Source: Candidatus Pelagibacter sp.
GTDB taxonomy: Bacteria; Pseudomonadota; Alphaproteobacteria; Pelagibacterales; Pelagibacteraceae
Reading direction: 5' to 3'
DNA length: 64,000 nt
Assembly: GCA_028226535.1 (NCBI GenBank)
Contig: JAOJEG010000001.1
Span: 62,001 to 126,000, forward strand
This document shows, piece by piece, positions 50,601-57,997 of the stretch. The notes under the pieces are model-generated. The model worked only from the letters and a program-made list of their open reading frames with translations. It had not been told where the DNA came from and did no database searches. The stretch's first letter is position 1, and each line of letters begins with the position of its first letter. A program made the position numbers and the translations under genes.

Positions 50601-51329
50601 ATGGAAATAACAGAATTACAAAGAGACTTAGCGGCCACTTTTAGATGGACTGCAAGATTAAATATGCATGAAGGTGTTGCTAATCACTTCAGTGCATGCG
50701 TTCCAGGTTCAACAACTGATTTTTACGTGAATAAAGCTGGTATTCATTTTAGCCAAATTAAAGCTAGTGATTTAATTTTGGTAACTAAAGAAAATATAAA
50801 TGATTTAAAAAATGAACCTGATTTAATTGACCCTACTGCAATAAATATCCATGGAACTATCCATCAAAAAGTACCTCATGCAAAATGTATTTTTCATGTA
50901 CATTCAAAATACGCAACTGCTTTATCTGCATTAAAAGATCCTGTTATGAAACCGATAGATCAAAATACAATGATATTTTATAATAGAGTGTCTGTTTTCA
51001 ATGAGTTTGGAGGATTGGGATTTGAAGACGAGTCCATTAAAATGGCCAATGCTCTAGGAAACAAGCAACACATGCTATTAGCTAATCATGGAATTATTAC
51101 AACTGGTGAAACGATAGCAGAAGGATTCAATTATTTGTATTATTTTGAAAGAGCAGCAGAAACTTATCTAACTGCTTTATCAACTAATGAGGAATTAAAT
51201 ATAGTAAGTGATGAAGTTGCAGAAAAAACAGCTGAAGAAACAGCAAATTATCCTAAAGATTTAGCAAAGTTACATCTCCAGCAAATAAGATTAATTTTAG
51301 ATAAAGAAGAACCGGAGTATAAAAATTAA
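50601..51329 (+). CDS. Class II aldolase/adducin domain protein
   Basis: This 242-residue protein has the class II aldolase/adducin fold with zinc histidines H99 and H101 in AKCIFHVHSKYA and H163 in LLANHGIITTGETI, plus VANHFSACVPG near the N-terminus. Known members include fuculose- and rhamnulose-phosphate aldolases and decarboxylases; those here lack an assigned substrate. It heads the + strand operon whose next gene (one base away) is the CdhB-like thioesterase, and it is divergent from the BKACE gene by 35 bases. I cannot place it in the known carnitine route; it may belong to a side branch. Confidence 0.85.
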   Translation: MEITELQRDLAATFRWTARLNMHEGVANHFSACVPGSTTDFYVNKAGIHFSQIKASDLILVTKENINDLKNEPDLIDPTAINIHGTIHQKVPHAKCIFHVHSKYATALSALKDPVMKPIDQNTMIFYNRVSVFNEFGGLGFEDESIKMANALGNKQHMLLANHGIITTGETIAEGFNYLYYFERAAETYLTALSTNEELNIVSDEVAEKTAEETANYPKDLAKLHLQQIRLILDKEEPEYKN

Positions 51330-51797
51330 ATGTCAGTTCATATAGCAGATCAAATTATTAAAAAAGAATGGACTGATTATAACAACCATATGAATATGGC
51401 TTATTATGTTTTAGTTTTTGATCAAATTTGGGAAATAATTTTAGAAAAATTTAAAATGGGTGAACAGTCTGCGAAAACAACAAAAATGAGTACAATGGTT
51501 GTAGAGACACACACCACATATAACAATGAAGTCAAAGAAGGTGACGAAGTAGAGATTAATCTTACTTTTTTTGATCACGATAAAAAAAGATTACATTTTA
51601 AAATGGAAATGATTGAAAAATCTTCAAAAAAACTATCTGCTACACTTGAAATGTTATCTTTATATATTGATTTAAATAAAAGAAGAGTTGCAGAATTTGA
51701 AGATGAAAAAGTAAAATTAATGGATAATTTTATAAATCTAAACAAATCGAATTTTAAAAATGAGGATTTAGTAATTACCGGAAAGTTAAAAAAATAA
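51330..51797 (+). CDS. cdhB: Hotdog thioesterase, betainyl-CoA thioesterase-like
   Basis: This 155-residue hotdog-fold acyl-CoA thioesterase has the active-site segment EWTDYNNHMNMAYYVLVFD with the catalytic Asp at residue 16 and the HMN turn. CdhB of the Pseudomonas carnitine pathway has this motif and cleaves betainyl-CoA to glycine betaine, which matches the dehydrogenase and BKACE genes just upstream on the other strand. It follows the aldolase-like gene with no gap and overlaps the TauD gene by one base. The acyl-CoA specificity is inferred from context; 4-hydroxybenzoyl-CoA-type enzymes look alike. Confidence 0.8.
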   Translation: MSVHIADQIIKKEWTDYNNHMNMAYYVLVFDQIWEIILEKFKMGEQSAKTTKMSTMVVETHTTYNNEVKEGDEVEINLTFFDHDKKRLHFKMEMIEKSSKKLSATLEMLSLYIDLNKRRVAEFEDEKVKLMDNFINLNKSNFKNEDLVITGKLKK

Positions 51798-52630
51798 TGG
51801 AAATAAAACTATTATCAGGTGCTTTAGGTGCAGAGATAAAAGGAATTGATTTAACAGATATTTCTGATGAAAATTTTAATAAAATTAATAATTTACTTTT
51901 GGAACATAAGGTAATTTTTTTTAGAGACCAACCAATTACCAAAGAACAACAGATAGCTCTTGCAGAAAAATTTGGACCTTTAGAAACTCACGCTTACGTT
52001 AAAGGATTAGATAATTATCCAGAAATTGTAAGAATTATAAAAGGAAAAGAAGAAAAAAACCAATGGGGAGAGAATTGGCATAGTGATGTTAGTTATAATT
52101 CAAAGCCCACTAAAGCTGTAATACTAAAATCAATCAAAATACCTCCAGTTGGTGGGGATACTTGTTTTTCAAATATGGAATTAGCATGGGAAACACTAGA
52201 TCCTAAAATTCAAGAAAAGATCAAAGATAAAAAAGCAATTCACAGTTCTCTTGGAGCTGAATTTTTTATAGATAACTATAAATACATGGAAGGAAATGAA
52301 AAGAGAAATTACGACTCTTATTCAAATGAACATCCTATTGTAAGAACTCATCCAGAAACAGGCAAAAAGATTTTGTTTGTTAATTGGACTTATACGAAAC
52401 ATATTATTGGTTTAAATAAAGAGGAGAGTGATCAAATCTTAAAAGAAATTTTTGAACACCAAGCAAGATTAGATCTAACATGTAGATTTAATTGGACTGA
52501 AAACGCTGTTGCTATTTGGGATAATAGAAGTGTTATTCATTATGCTATTGCAGATTTTTTTCCTGGCCGAGGTTTAGGACACGAAAGAATTATGGATCGC
52601 ATTGCAATTGAAGGTGATCATCCTCAATAA
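51797..52630 (+). CDS. TauD/TfdA family Fe(II)/2-oxoglutarate dioxygenase
   Basis: This 277-residue alpha-ketoglutarate dioxygenase of the TauD family has the iron facial triad H95-x-D97 (WHSDVSY) and H249 (RSVIHYAIADF), and the 2-oxoglutarate arginine R264 (GHERIMDR). Length and motif spacing match TauD (taurine dioxygenase), but substrates vary widely. It overlaps the thioesterase gene by one base and is followed five bases later by the PhnZ-like oxygenase, a pairing that resembles two-step organophosphonate oxidation (hydroxylase then C-P cleaving oxygenase). Sulfonate, herbicide-like and quaternary-amine substrates remain possible. Confidence 0.87.
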   Translation: MEIKLLSGALGAEIKGIDLTDISDENFNKINNLLLEHKVIFFRDQPITKEQQIALAEKFGPLETHAYVKGLDNYPEIVRIIKGKEEKNQWGENWHSDVSYNSKPTKAVILKSIKIPPVGGDTCFSNMELAWETLDPKIQEKIKDKKAIHSSLGAEFFIDNYKYMEGNEKRNYDSYSNEHPIVRTHPETGKKILFVNWTYTKHIIGLNKEESDQILKEIFEHQARLDLTCRFNWTENAVAIWDNRSVIHYAIADFFPGRGLGHERIMDRIAIEGDHPQ

Positions 52631-52635
52631 TTTTA

Positions 52636-53172
52636 ATGCAAGTTGTTGATAAAATAATCTCAAACTTTACAAACAATAAATCTCTTTATATTGGTGAAAA
52701 AGTAACCATGTCTGAACACATGATTCAAACTGCAATGCTTGCAGAAAAAGCTAAATGTAATGATGACTTGATATGTTCTTGCTTACTTCATGATTATGGT
52801 CATTTTATTTTAGATAATCCAGACGAATTAGTGAAAGAAAATTTAGACGGTAAGCATGAAGATATTGGTTATGAATATTTAAAAAATATTTTCAAAAAAG
52901 AAATTATTGAACCAATAAAATATCATGTTCAAGCTAAACGATATCTTGCTAGAGATAAAAAGTATTTTAATTTGTTATCAGAAGCATCAAAAATTAGTTT
53001 AAAATTACAAGGTGGTCTACTTAACGATGATGAATGTATTAAATTTGAAGCTCAAGATTACTTTAAATCAACAATACTTTTGAGAAAATTTGATGAAGTA
53101 GCTAAAAACACTGATATCAAAATGAAATCTATCCATGACTATAAAAAATTGCTAACGTCAAAATTAAAATGA
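52636..53172 (+). CDS. HD-domain mixed-valence di-iron oxygenase, PhnZ/TmpB-like
   Basis: This 178-residue HD-domain protein carries the whole PhnZ-type ligand set: Y18/E21 and H28 (SLYIGEKVTMSEH), H52-D53 and H56 (LLHDYGHFI), H74 (GKHEDIGYEYL), H97 and K101 (KYHVQAKRYL), and D153 (KFDEVAK). Spacing from Y18 through H74 equals that of PhnZ as I recall it (shift of six), and later residues shift by seven and eight. PhnZ and TmpB use two irons and oxygen to cleave C-P bonds of alpha-hydroxyphosphonates. The preceding TauD gene and the overlapping GMC gene support an oxidative catabolic role. Ordinary HD phosphohydrolases lack the Y-x-x-E and K residues. Confidence 0.85.
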   Translation: MQVVDKIISNFTNNKSLYIGEKVTMSEHMIQTAMLAEKAKCNDDLICSCLLHDYGHFILDNPDELVKENLDGKHEDIGYEYLKNIFKKEIIEPIKYHVQAKRYLARDKKYFNLLSEASKISLKLQGGLLNDDECIKFEAQDYFKSTILLRKFDEVAKNTDIKMKSIHDYKKLLTSKLK

Positions 53173-54752
53173 AATTTGATTACTTAATCATTGGGGCTGG
53201 ATCAGCAGGTTGTGTGCTTGCTAATCGATTGTCAGAAAATAGTCAAAACAATGTAGCTATTTTTGAAGCTGGCAAACCTAGTGATATTTGGAAAGTAAAC
53301 ATGCCTCTTGCAATTTTATATACAATGCATGATCCCAAATATAATTATAAATACTATTCAGAACCAGAACCTCATCTTCACAATCGAAATCTATTTTGCC
53401 CAAGAGGTAAAATGGTTGGTGGCTGTTCTGCTCATAACGGAATGGTTTATGTTAGAGGAAATCCTAATGATTACCAAAGATGGGAGTCATTTGGATTAAA
53501 AGACTGGTCCTATGATAAGGTCTTGCCTTTCTTTAAGAAAATAGAAACCTGGTCAGAAGGTGAAAATGAATATCGAGGTGGAAATGGAATTTTACCAGTT
53601 AATCAATCTAAAAACAAAAATCCGTTGTTTAAAGCTTTCATCAACTCAGCTGGTGAAGCTGGATACAAAATTAATGAGGATATGAATGGTAAAGACCAAG
53701 AAGGTTTTGGGATGTATGATGTGACTATCCACAAAGGTGAAAGAGCAAGCGTTTCAAAATATTATTTAAATCCTGCTAAAAAAAGAAAAAATCTAAAAGT
53801 TTTTACTGAAGCCTTTGTTGAAAAAATTATTTTTGATGGAAAGAAAGCAATTGGTATTGAGGTAAAAATTAAAGATAAAGTAGAAAAAATTTATGCAAAT
53901 AAAGAAGTAATCCTTAGTGGGGGCGCAATAAACTCTCCACAATTATTAATGTTGTCAGGTGTGGGTCCAAGCAAACATCTTAAAGATAAAGGTATAGAAA
54001 TAGTTCATAATTTAGAGGGTGTTGGTAGAAATTTACAAGACCATTTGGAAACCTATGTACAGCAAGAGTGTAAAACTTCAGACACTTTATATTCTTATGT
54101 GAATAAATTAAATATGATGAGAATTGGTATTCAGTGGTTTTTATCTCGAACTGGCCCGTGCTCTACTTCTTTTCTAGAAGCAGGTGGTTTTTGCAAATCT
54201 TCTCCTGAAAGAGAATATCCAAATATACAATTTCATTTTTTTCCAGCTTTTGTAATTGATCATGGATTAGTTGATCCTGATCGTCATGGCTATCAGCTTC
54301 ATGCAAGTCCTAATCATCCAAAAAGTAGAGGGCACATTACATTAAAGAGTTCTAATCCATATGATTATCCAAAGATTCAATTTAACTATTTAGAACATGA
54401 AGATGATCTTAAGCAAACAATAGAATGTATTCATGTTGCAAGAAAAATTTTAGGCCAAAATTCATTAAAGCCTTTTGCAGGAAAAGAAACGGGCCCTGGT
54501 GAACATGTTCAAACTGACGAATTATTTGAAGAATACATAAGATCAAAAGCTGAGACTGCTTATCACCCATCTTGTACGCTTAAAATGGGTGTAGATGATA
54601 TGGCAGTTGTTGATGAAAAGCTTAAAGTGCATGGTTTAGAAAATATTAGAGTTGTAGATGCATCTGTGATGCCTGAAATTACAAGTGGAAATCTTAATGC
54701 GCCCACATTAATGATTGCTGAACGAGCCTCTAATTTTATTCTAAATTCATGA
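53169..54752 (+). CDS. betA: GMC-family FAD oxidoreductase, choline dehydrogenase-like
   Basis: This 527-residue GMC flavoenzyme has the FAD fold YLIIGAGSAGCVLANRLSE, GGCSAHNGMVYVRGNPNDY, LSGGAINSPQLLMLSGVGP and the C-terminal AYHPSCTLKMGVDDM with catalytic His466 and NAPTLMIAERA with N510. These are the choline dehydrogenase (BetA) features; the enzyme would oxidise choline or a related alcohol to an aldehyde, feeding glycine betaine. No betaine-aldehyde dehydrogenase is adjacent here, though several ALDH genes are in the window. It overlaps the PhnZ-like and EamA genes by four bases each, so it belongs to the same operon. Other alcohols are possible. Confidence 0.82.
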   Translation: MKFDYLIIGAGSAGCVLANRLSENSQNNVAIFEAGKPSDIWKVNMPLAILYTMHDPKYNYKYYSEPEPHLHNRNLFCPRGKMVGGCSAHNGMVYVRGNPNDYQRWESFGLKDWSYDKVLPFFKKIETWSEGENEYRGGNGILPVNQSKNKNPLFKAFINSAGEAGYKINEDMNGKDQEGFGMYDVTIHKGERASVSKYYLNPAKKRKNLKVFTEAFVEKIIFDGKKAIGIEVKIKDKVEKIYANKEVILSGGAINSPQLLMLSGVGPSKHLKDKGIEIVHNLEGVGRNLQDHLETYVQQECKTSDTLYSYVNKLNMMRIGIQWFLSRTGPCSTSFLEAGGFCKSSPEREYPNIQFHFFPAFVIDHGLVDPDRHGYQLHASPNHPKSRGHITLKSSNPYDYPKIQFNYLEHEDDLKQTIECIHVARKILGQNSLKPFAGKETGPGEHVQTDELFEEYIRSKAETAYHPSCTLKMGVDDMAVVDEKLKVHGLENIRVVDASVMPEITSGNLNAPTLMIAERASNFILNS

Positions 54753-55699
54753 CATCTGCACAAAGTAACTCTAAAGGAATCCTATTTATTTTAATGGGAA
54801 TGGCTTTGTTTTCTATTCAAGATGCTTTAATAAAATTTATATATGAAGATGCAGCTTTATATGAATTATATTTTGGAAGAACTTTCGTTGCATTTATTTT
54901 ATTAGTTGCATATTTAAAGTTTTCAAAACAAAAAATTAGTTTAAAAACACATTATCCTTTTTTAACAATTATAAGAGTTATTTGTTTCTTTTTTGGATTT
55001 AGCTTTTTTTATATCTCTTTAACTTATATGTCGCTCGCAATGGCAAATGCGTTATTTTTCTCAAGCCCCTTCTTTGTCTCAATATTAGCAACAATTTTTT
55101 TAAAAGAAAAAGTTGGTATAAGGAGATGGTCGGCAATTTTTATTGGTTTTATAGGAGTATATATAGTTTTAAATCCTGATTTTAACGATTTTGATTTTAT
55201 GAAGCTTGCTCCTGTTGCTTGCGCTTTGTGTTATGCAATATCAATGACTATTACAAAAATCACTTCAGATAAGGACAATGTATTTACGCAAATGATACAT
55301 TTGTATTTTGGGGCTCTTTTAATAAGTCTTTTATTTTATATCTTTACAGGTAAGGGACAAATCAACAATTTTACTGACCCTACTTTTCAATTTATTTTTA
55401 GAGAATGGTTTACAAATCCGTCTTATGCTTGGCCTTATATTACAGCCATGGGATGTATTGGGGCTTTCGCATTTTACTTTGTCTTCAATGCATACAGTAT
55501 AGCCTCTCCTTCTGTTGTTTCACTTTATGAATATTCTTTAATAATTTGGTCAATTCTAACTGGGTTTATTCTGTTTAATAATATTCCTACAACAAGAACT
55601 TTTGTGGGTGTTGCTATAATAATTGGAGCTGGAATTTATATTTATTTTAGAGAAAAAGTTAAAGATCAAATGATCGTTACTGATACACCAAATAGGTAA
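54749..55699 (+). CDS. EamA/DMT superfamily transporter
   Basis: This 316-residue transporter has ten predicted helices in two EamA repeats; typical elements are MGMALFSIQDALIKFIYEDA, SSPFFVSILATIFLKEKVGI and GWSAIFIGFIGVYIVL-like helices. A short charged tail follows the last helix. Direction and substrate are unknown. It overlaps the GMC gene by four bases and the next oxygenase gene by one base, so it is firmly part of the quaternary-amine/phosphonate operon and may carry its substrate or export a product. Confidence 0.88.
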   Translation: MTSAQSNSKGILFILMGMALFSIQDALIKFIYEDAALYELYFGRTFVAFILLVAYLKFSKQKISLKTHYPFLTIIRVICFFFGFSFFYISLTYMSLAMANALFFSSPFFVSILATIFLKEKVGIRRWSAIFIGFIGVYIVLNPDFNDFDFMKLAPVACALCYAISMTITKITSDKDNVFTQMIHLYFGALLISLLFYIFTGKGQINNFTDPTFQFIFREWFTNPSYAWPYITAMGCIGAFAFYFVFNAYSIASPSVVSLYEYSLIIWSILTGFILFNNIPTTRTFVGVAIIIGAGIYIYFREKVKDQMIVTDTPNR

Positions 55700-56664
55700 T
55701 GAGAAGCTATATTCCAACTATTAATGTTTCATCTTTATTAAAGACAGATTTTAATAATTTAGCTTCAAAAAACACATTAAGAAAAATTGAAAAGGCATGT
55801 GTTGATGTTGGTTTTTTTCAAATTACTGGACATGGATTAGATTTAAATCAAATAAAAAAAACCTGTGAAATTGGAAATAAATTTTTTAATTTACCAGAGT
55901 CAAAAAAAAATAAACTTTCACCTAAAAAATGGAATAAAAAAAATAATAATATTTATAGAGGATACTTTCCTAATAATGTGAATGGGAAAGAAGGTTTGGA
56001 TATTGGAGATTTAAGAGTTAACAAATCATATGCTTCAAAAATAAGAAGCCAATACATTGAATACCTAAATCTAAATAAATGTTTCAATAAAAATGCTATT
56101 AATATCTTAAAAAATTACTTTGATAGTGTTTACGAATTGAGTGAGACTTTGTTTAAAAGCATCATTAAACTTAACAGAAAAAACCCTGATATTTCTTCAA
56201 TAGCTTTTTCAAGACTAAAAACATTAAGCACTTTGAGGTTCAATTATTATCCAAATCAATCAAAACCAGTTGAAATTTCAAAACAAGATGGGGTTGCTCT
56301 TGGTTGTGAAACACATGTTGATAGCGGAGTATTTACTGTCTTATATCAAGACAAAAAAGGAGGTCTTCAAGTACAAAATAGAAATAACAAAAAGTGGTAT
56401 GATGTGCCATTCAATAAAAATGCATTAATAGTTAATACTGGTAGAGCTCTTGAATTCTTATCTGGAAATAAATTTAAAGCAACTAATCACCGAGTCTTAT
56501 GGAACAAAAGTAAGAGACTTTCTGTTCCTTTTTTCTTTGAGCCTTCTTATGACTTTAAAATGAATAAATCTTTTTTGAATTTAAAAAAATCTTCATCTAA
56601 AAGTCAAATTTATGAAAAATTTTTAAACCAATCGTTAAAAAAATTTATTGAGTACCAGCGTTAA
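55699..56664 (+). CDS. Isopenicillin-N-synthase-like 2-oxoglutarate/Fe(II) oxygenase
   Basis: This 321-residue oxygenase has the DIOX_N-type N-terminal region (DVGFFQITGHGLDLNQIKK) and the iron triad H206-x-D208 (GCETHVDSGVFTVL), H264 (KATNHRVLW) and the R-x-S co-substrate motif (KRLSVPFFFEP). It is of the plant-like/IPNS class, distinct from the TauD and BBOX types in the same locus. The substrate is unknown. It is the last gene of the operon, overlapping the EamA gene by one base and followed by a promoter-like region before the GlpD-like gene. Confidence 0.85.
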   Translation: MRSYIPTINVSSLLKTDFNNLASKNTLRKIEKACVDVGFFQITGHGLDLNQIKKTCEIGNKFFNLPESKKNKLSPKKWNKKNNNIYRGYFPNNVNGKEGLDIGDLRVNKSYASKIRSQYIEYLNLNKCFNKNAINILKNYFDSVYELSETLFKSIIKLNRKNPDISSIAFSRLKTLSTLRFNYYPNQSKPVEISKQDGVALGCETHVDSGVFTVLYQDKKGGLQVQNRNNKKWYDVPFNKNALIVNTGRALEFLSGNKFKATNHRVLWNKSKRLSVPFFFEPSYDFKMNKSFLNLKKSSSKSQIYEKFLNQSLKKFIEYQR

Positions 56665-56678
56665 AATAATTTAAGTTA

Positions 56679-56706
56679 TTGAAAATTTTTAATTACGTTT
56701 TATAAA
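56679..56706 (+). promoter_or_regulatory. Candidate sigma-70 promoter of the GlpD-like gene
   Basis: TTGAAA (56679-56684) and TATAAA (56701-56706), 16 bases apart, lie in the only gap (57 bases) before the gene, giving a leader of about 9 bases without a clear ribosome site. The hexamers are close to consensus, but AT-rich DNA gives false hits. Confidence 0.4.
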
Positions 56707-56721
56707 CAATCTATAATTTTA

Positions 56722-57873
56722 ATGTCAAAAATATTCGATTTATTCATTATAGGTGGTGGTATAAACGGCGCTGGTTTAGCTAGAGATGCTGCAGGAAGAG
56801 GTTTATCTGTTTGTCTCGCTGACAAAGGTGAAATAGGTGGAGCAACATCTTCATGGTCTACCAAATTAATTCATGGTGGTCTTCGATATTTGGAAAATTA
56901 TGAATTTAAGCTAGTAAGAGAGTCTCTAAAAGAAAGAGAAACGATTTATAAAATTGCTAGGCCAATTTCAAAACCTATCCCTTTTATCATTCCATATGTT
57001 GATAAAATTAGACCAGCATGGTTAATTAAAATGGGCTTGTTTCTTTATGATAATTTAGGTGGCAAAACAATTATACCAAAGTCAAACACATTAGATATTT
57101 CAAAAAAATTACCAAACATTCTTAAAAAAAAATATAAAACTGGTTTCCAATATTTTGATGTTCAAATTGATGATAAAAAATTAACCAAATTAAATATAAA
57201 GTCTGCAAAAAAATATAAAGCTAAAGTATTAGAATATAATAAAGTTAAAAAAGCTGAAATTGATGGTAATGAATGGGTCATTCATCTTCAAAAGGGAGAT
57301 AGAATAAAATCAAAAATTTTAATTAATGCATCTGGTCCATGGATAAATGAAACTTTAAAAAAAAATATAAAAATAAAGTCAAAAAATAAAATTAGATTAG
57401 TAAAAGGAAGTCATATTATAACTAAAAAATTATATAAAAAGGATGTTGCATTTACATTTCAAAATACTGATAAGAGAATAATATTTGTAATCCCCTACAA
57501 AAAAAAATTTTCATTAATTGGAACTACAGAAGTTGAAGTTAAATCACCTGAAAACAAAGGAATTTCAAAAAAAGAAATTCAATATTTAATTCGATCAGTA
57601 AATAATTATTTAGAAAAACAAATCAGTACAAAAGATATAATTGACTCTTATTCTGGGATAAGACCTTTAATTGAAGATTTTAATCAAGCATCCAAAGTTA
57701 CAAGAGATTATATTTTTGACTTAAATATAATAAAAAAATTACCCCTTCTTAGTATTTATGGTGGTAAATTAACTACATATAGAAAACTAGCGGAAAATGT
57801 CCTATTAGACTTAGAAAAATTTTTACCTAAAACTAAAATGGGACCTTGGACGCATAAAAAGAATCTTTTTTAG
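56722..57873 (+). CDS. GlpD-like FAD-dependent glycerol-3-phosphate dehydrogenase, short form
   Basis: This 383-residue flavoprotein has the N-terminal FAD domain IIGGGINGAGLARDAAGRGL, then GATSSWSTKLIHGGLRYLEN and the later ALIVNASGPW-like NASGPWINETL, and ends with GGKLTTYRKLAEN and GPWTHKKNLF. These are GlpD (aerobic glycerol-3-phosphate dehydrogenase) features. Normal GlpD is about 500 residues; the sequence stops just where its C-terminal helical domain would begin, with a TAG that is not followed by more coding sequence. The core FAD and substrate regions are intact, so it is probably a functional short form rather than a pseudogene. With Ugp in the window, glycerol-3-phosphate use is plausible. 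Confidence 0.82.
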   Translation: MSKIFDLFIIGGGINGAGLARDAAGRGLSVCLADKGEIGGATSSWSTKLIHGGLRYLENYEFKLVRESLKERETIYKIARPISKPIPFIIPYVDKIRPAWLIKMGLFLYDNLGGKTIIPKSNTLDISKKLPNILKKKYKTGFQYFDVQIDDKKLTKLNIKSAKKYKAKVLEYNKVKKAEIDGNEWVIHLQKGDRIKSKILINASGPWINETLKKNIKIKSKNKIRLVKGSHIITKKLYKKDVAFTFQNTDKRIIFVIPYKKKFSLIGTTEVEVKSPENKGISKKEIQYLIRSVNNYLEKQISTKDIIDSYSGIRPLIEDFNQASKVTRDYIFDLNIIKKLPLLSIYGGKLTTYRKLAENVLLDLEKFLPKTKMGPWTHKKNLF

Positions 57874-57881
57874 ATATCCAG

Positions 57882-57904
57882 TAGATTAAAAAAGTGTTAA
57901 TCTA
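57882..57904. promoter_or_regulatory. 8-bp inverted repeat at the promoter of the monooxygenase operon
   Basis: TAGATTAA (57882-57889) and TTAATCTA (57897-57904) form a perfect repeat around seven bases. The repeat lies immediately upstream of a TATATA box (57907-57912). It starts nine bases after the GlpD-like stop and lacks a T run, so an operator fits better than a terminator. Confidence 0.45.
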
Positions 57905-57911
57905 ATTATAT

Positions 57912-57978
57912 AAAGCGATACATAACTCATCGTTAAATCCAATACGAAAGCGGGATCGATCGTCTTTTTTTAAATTAG
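57912..57978 (+). promoter_or_regulatory. Possibly structured leader before the luciferase-like monooxygenase gene
   Basis: Within this leader ATCC (57937-57940) can pair with GGAT (57953-57956), and CGAT (57916-57919) with either ATCG (57929-57932) or ATCG (57959-57962), followed by seven T (57965-57971). The alternative pairings resemble a switch, but no known riboswitch is recognised. The gene has a strong AAAGGAGGAAG ribosome site downstream. Confidence 0.25.
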
Positions 57979-57997
57979 AAAGTTTAAAGGAGGAAGC

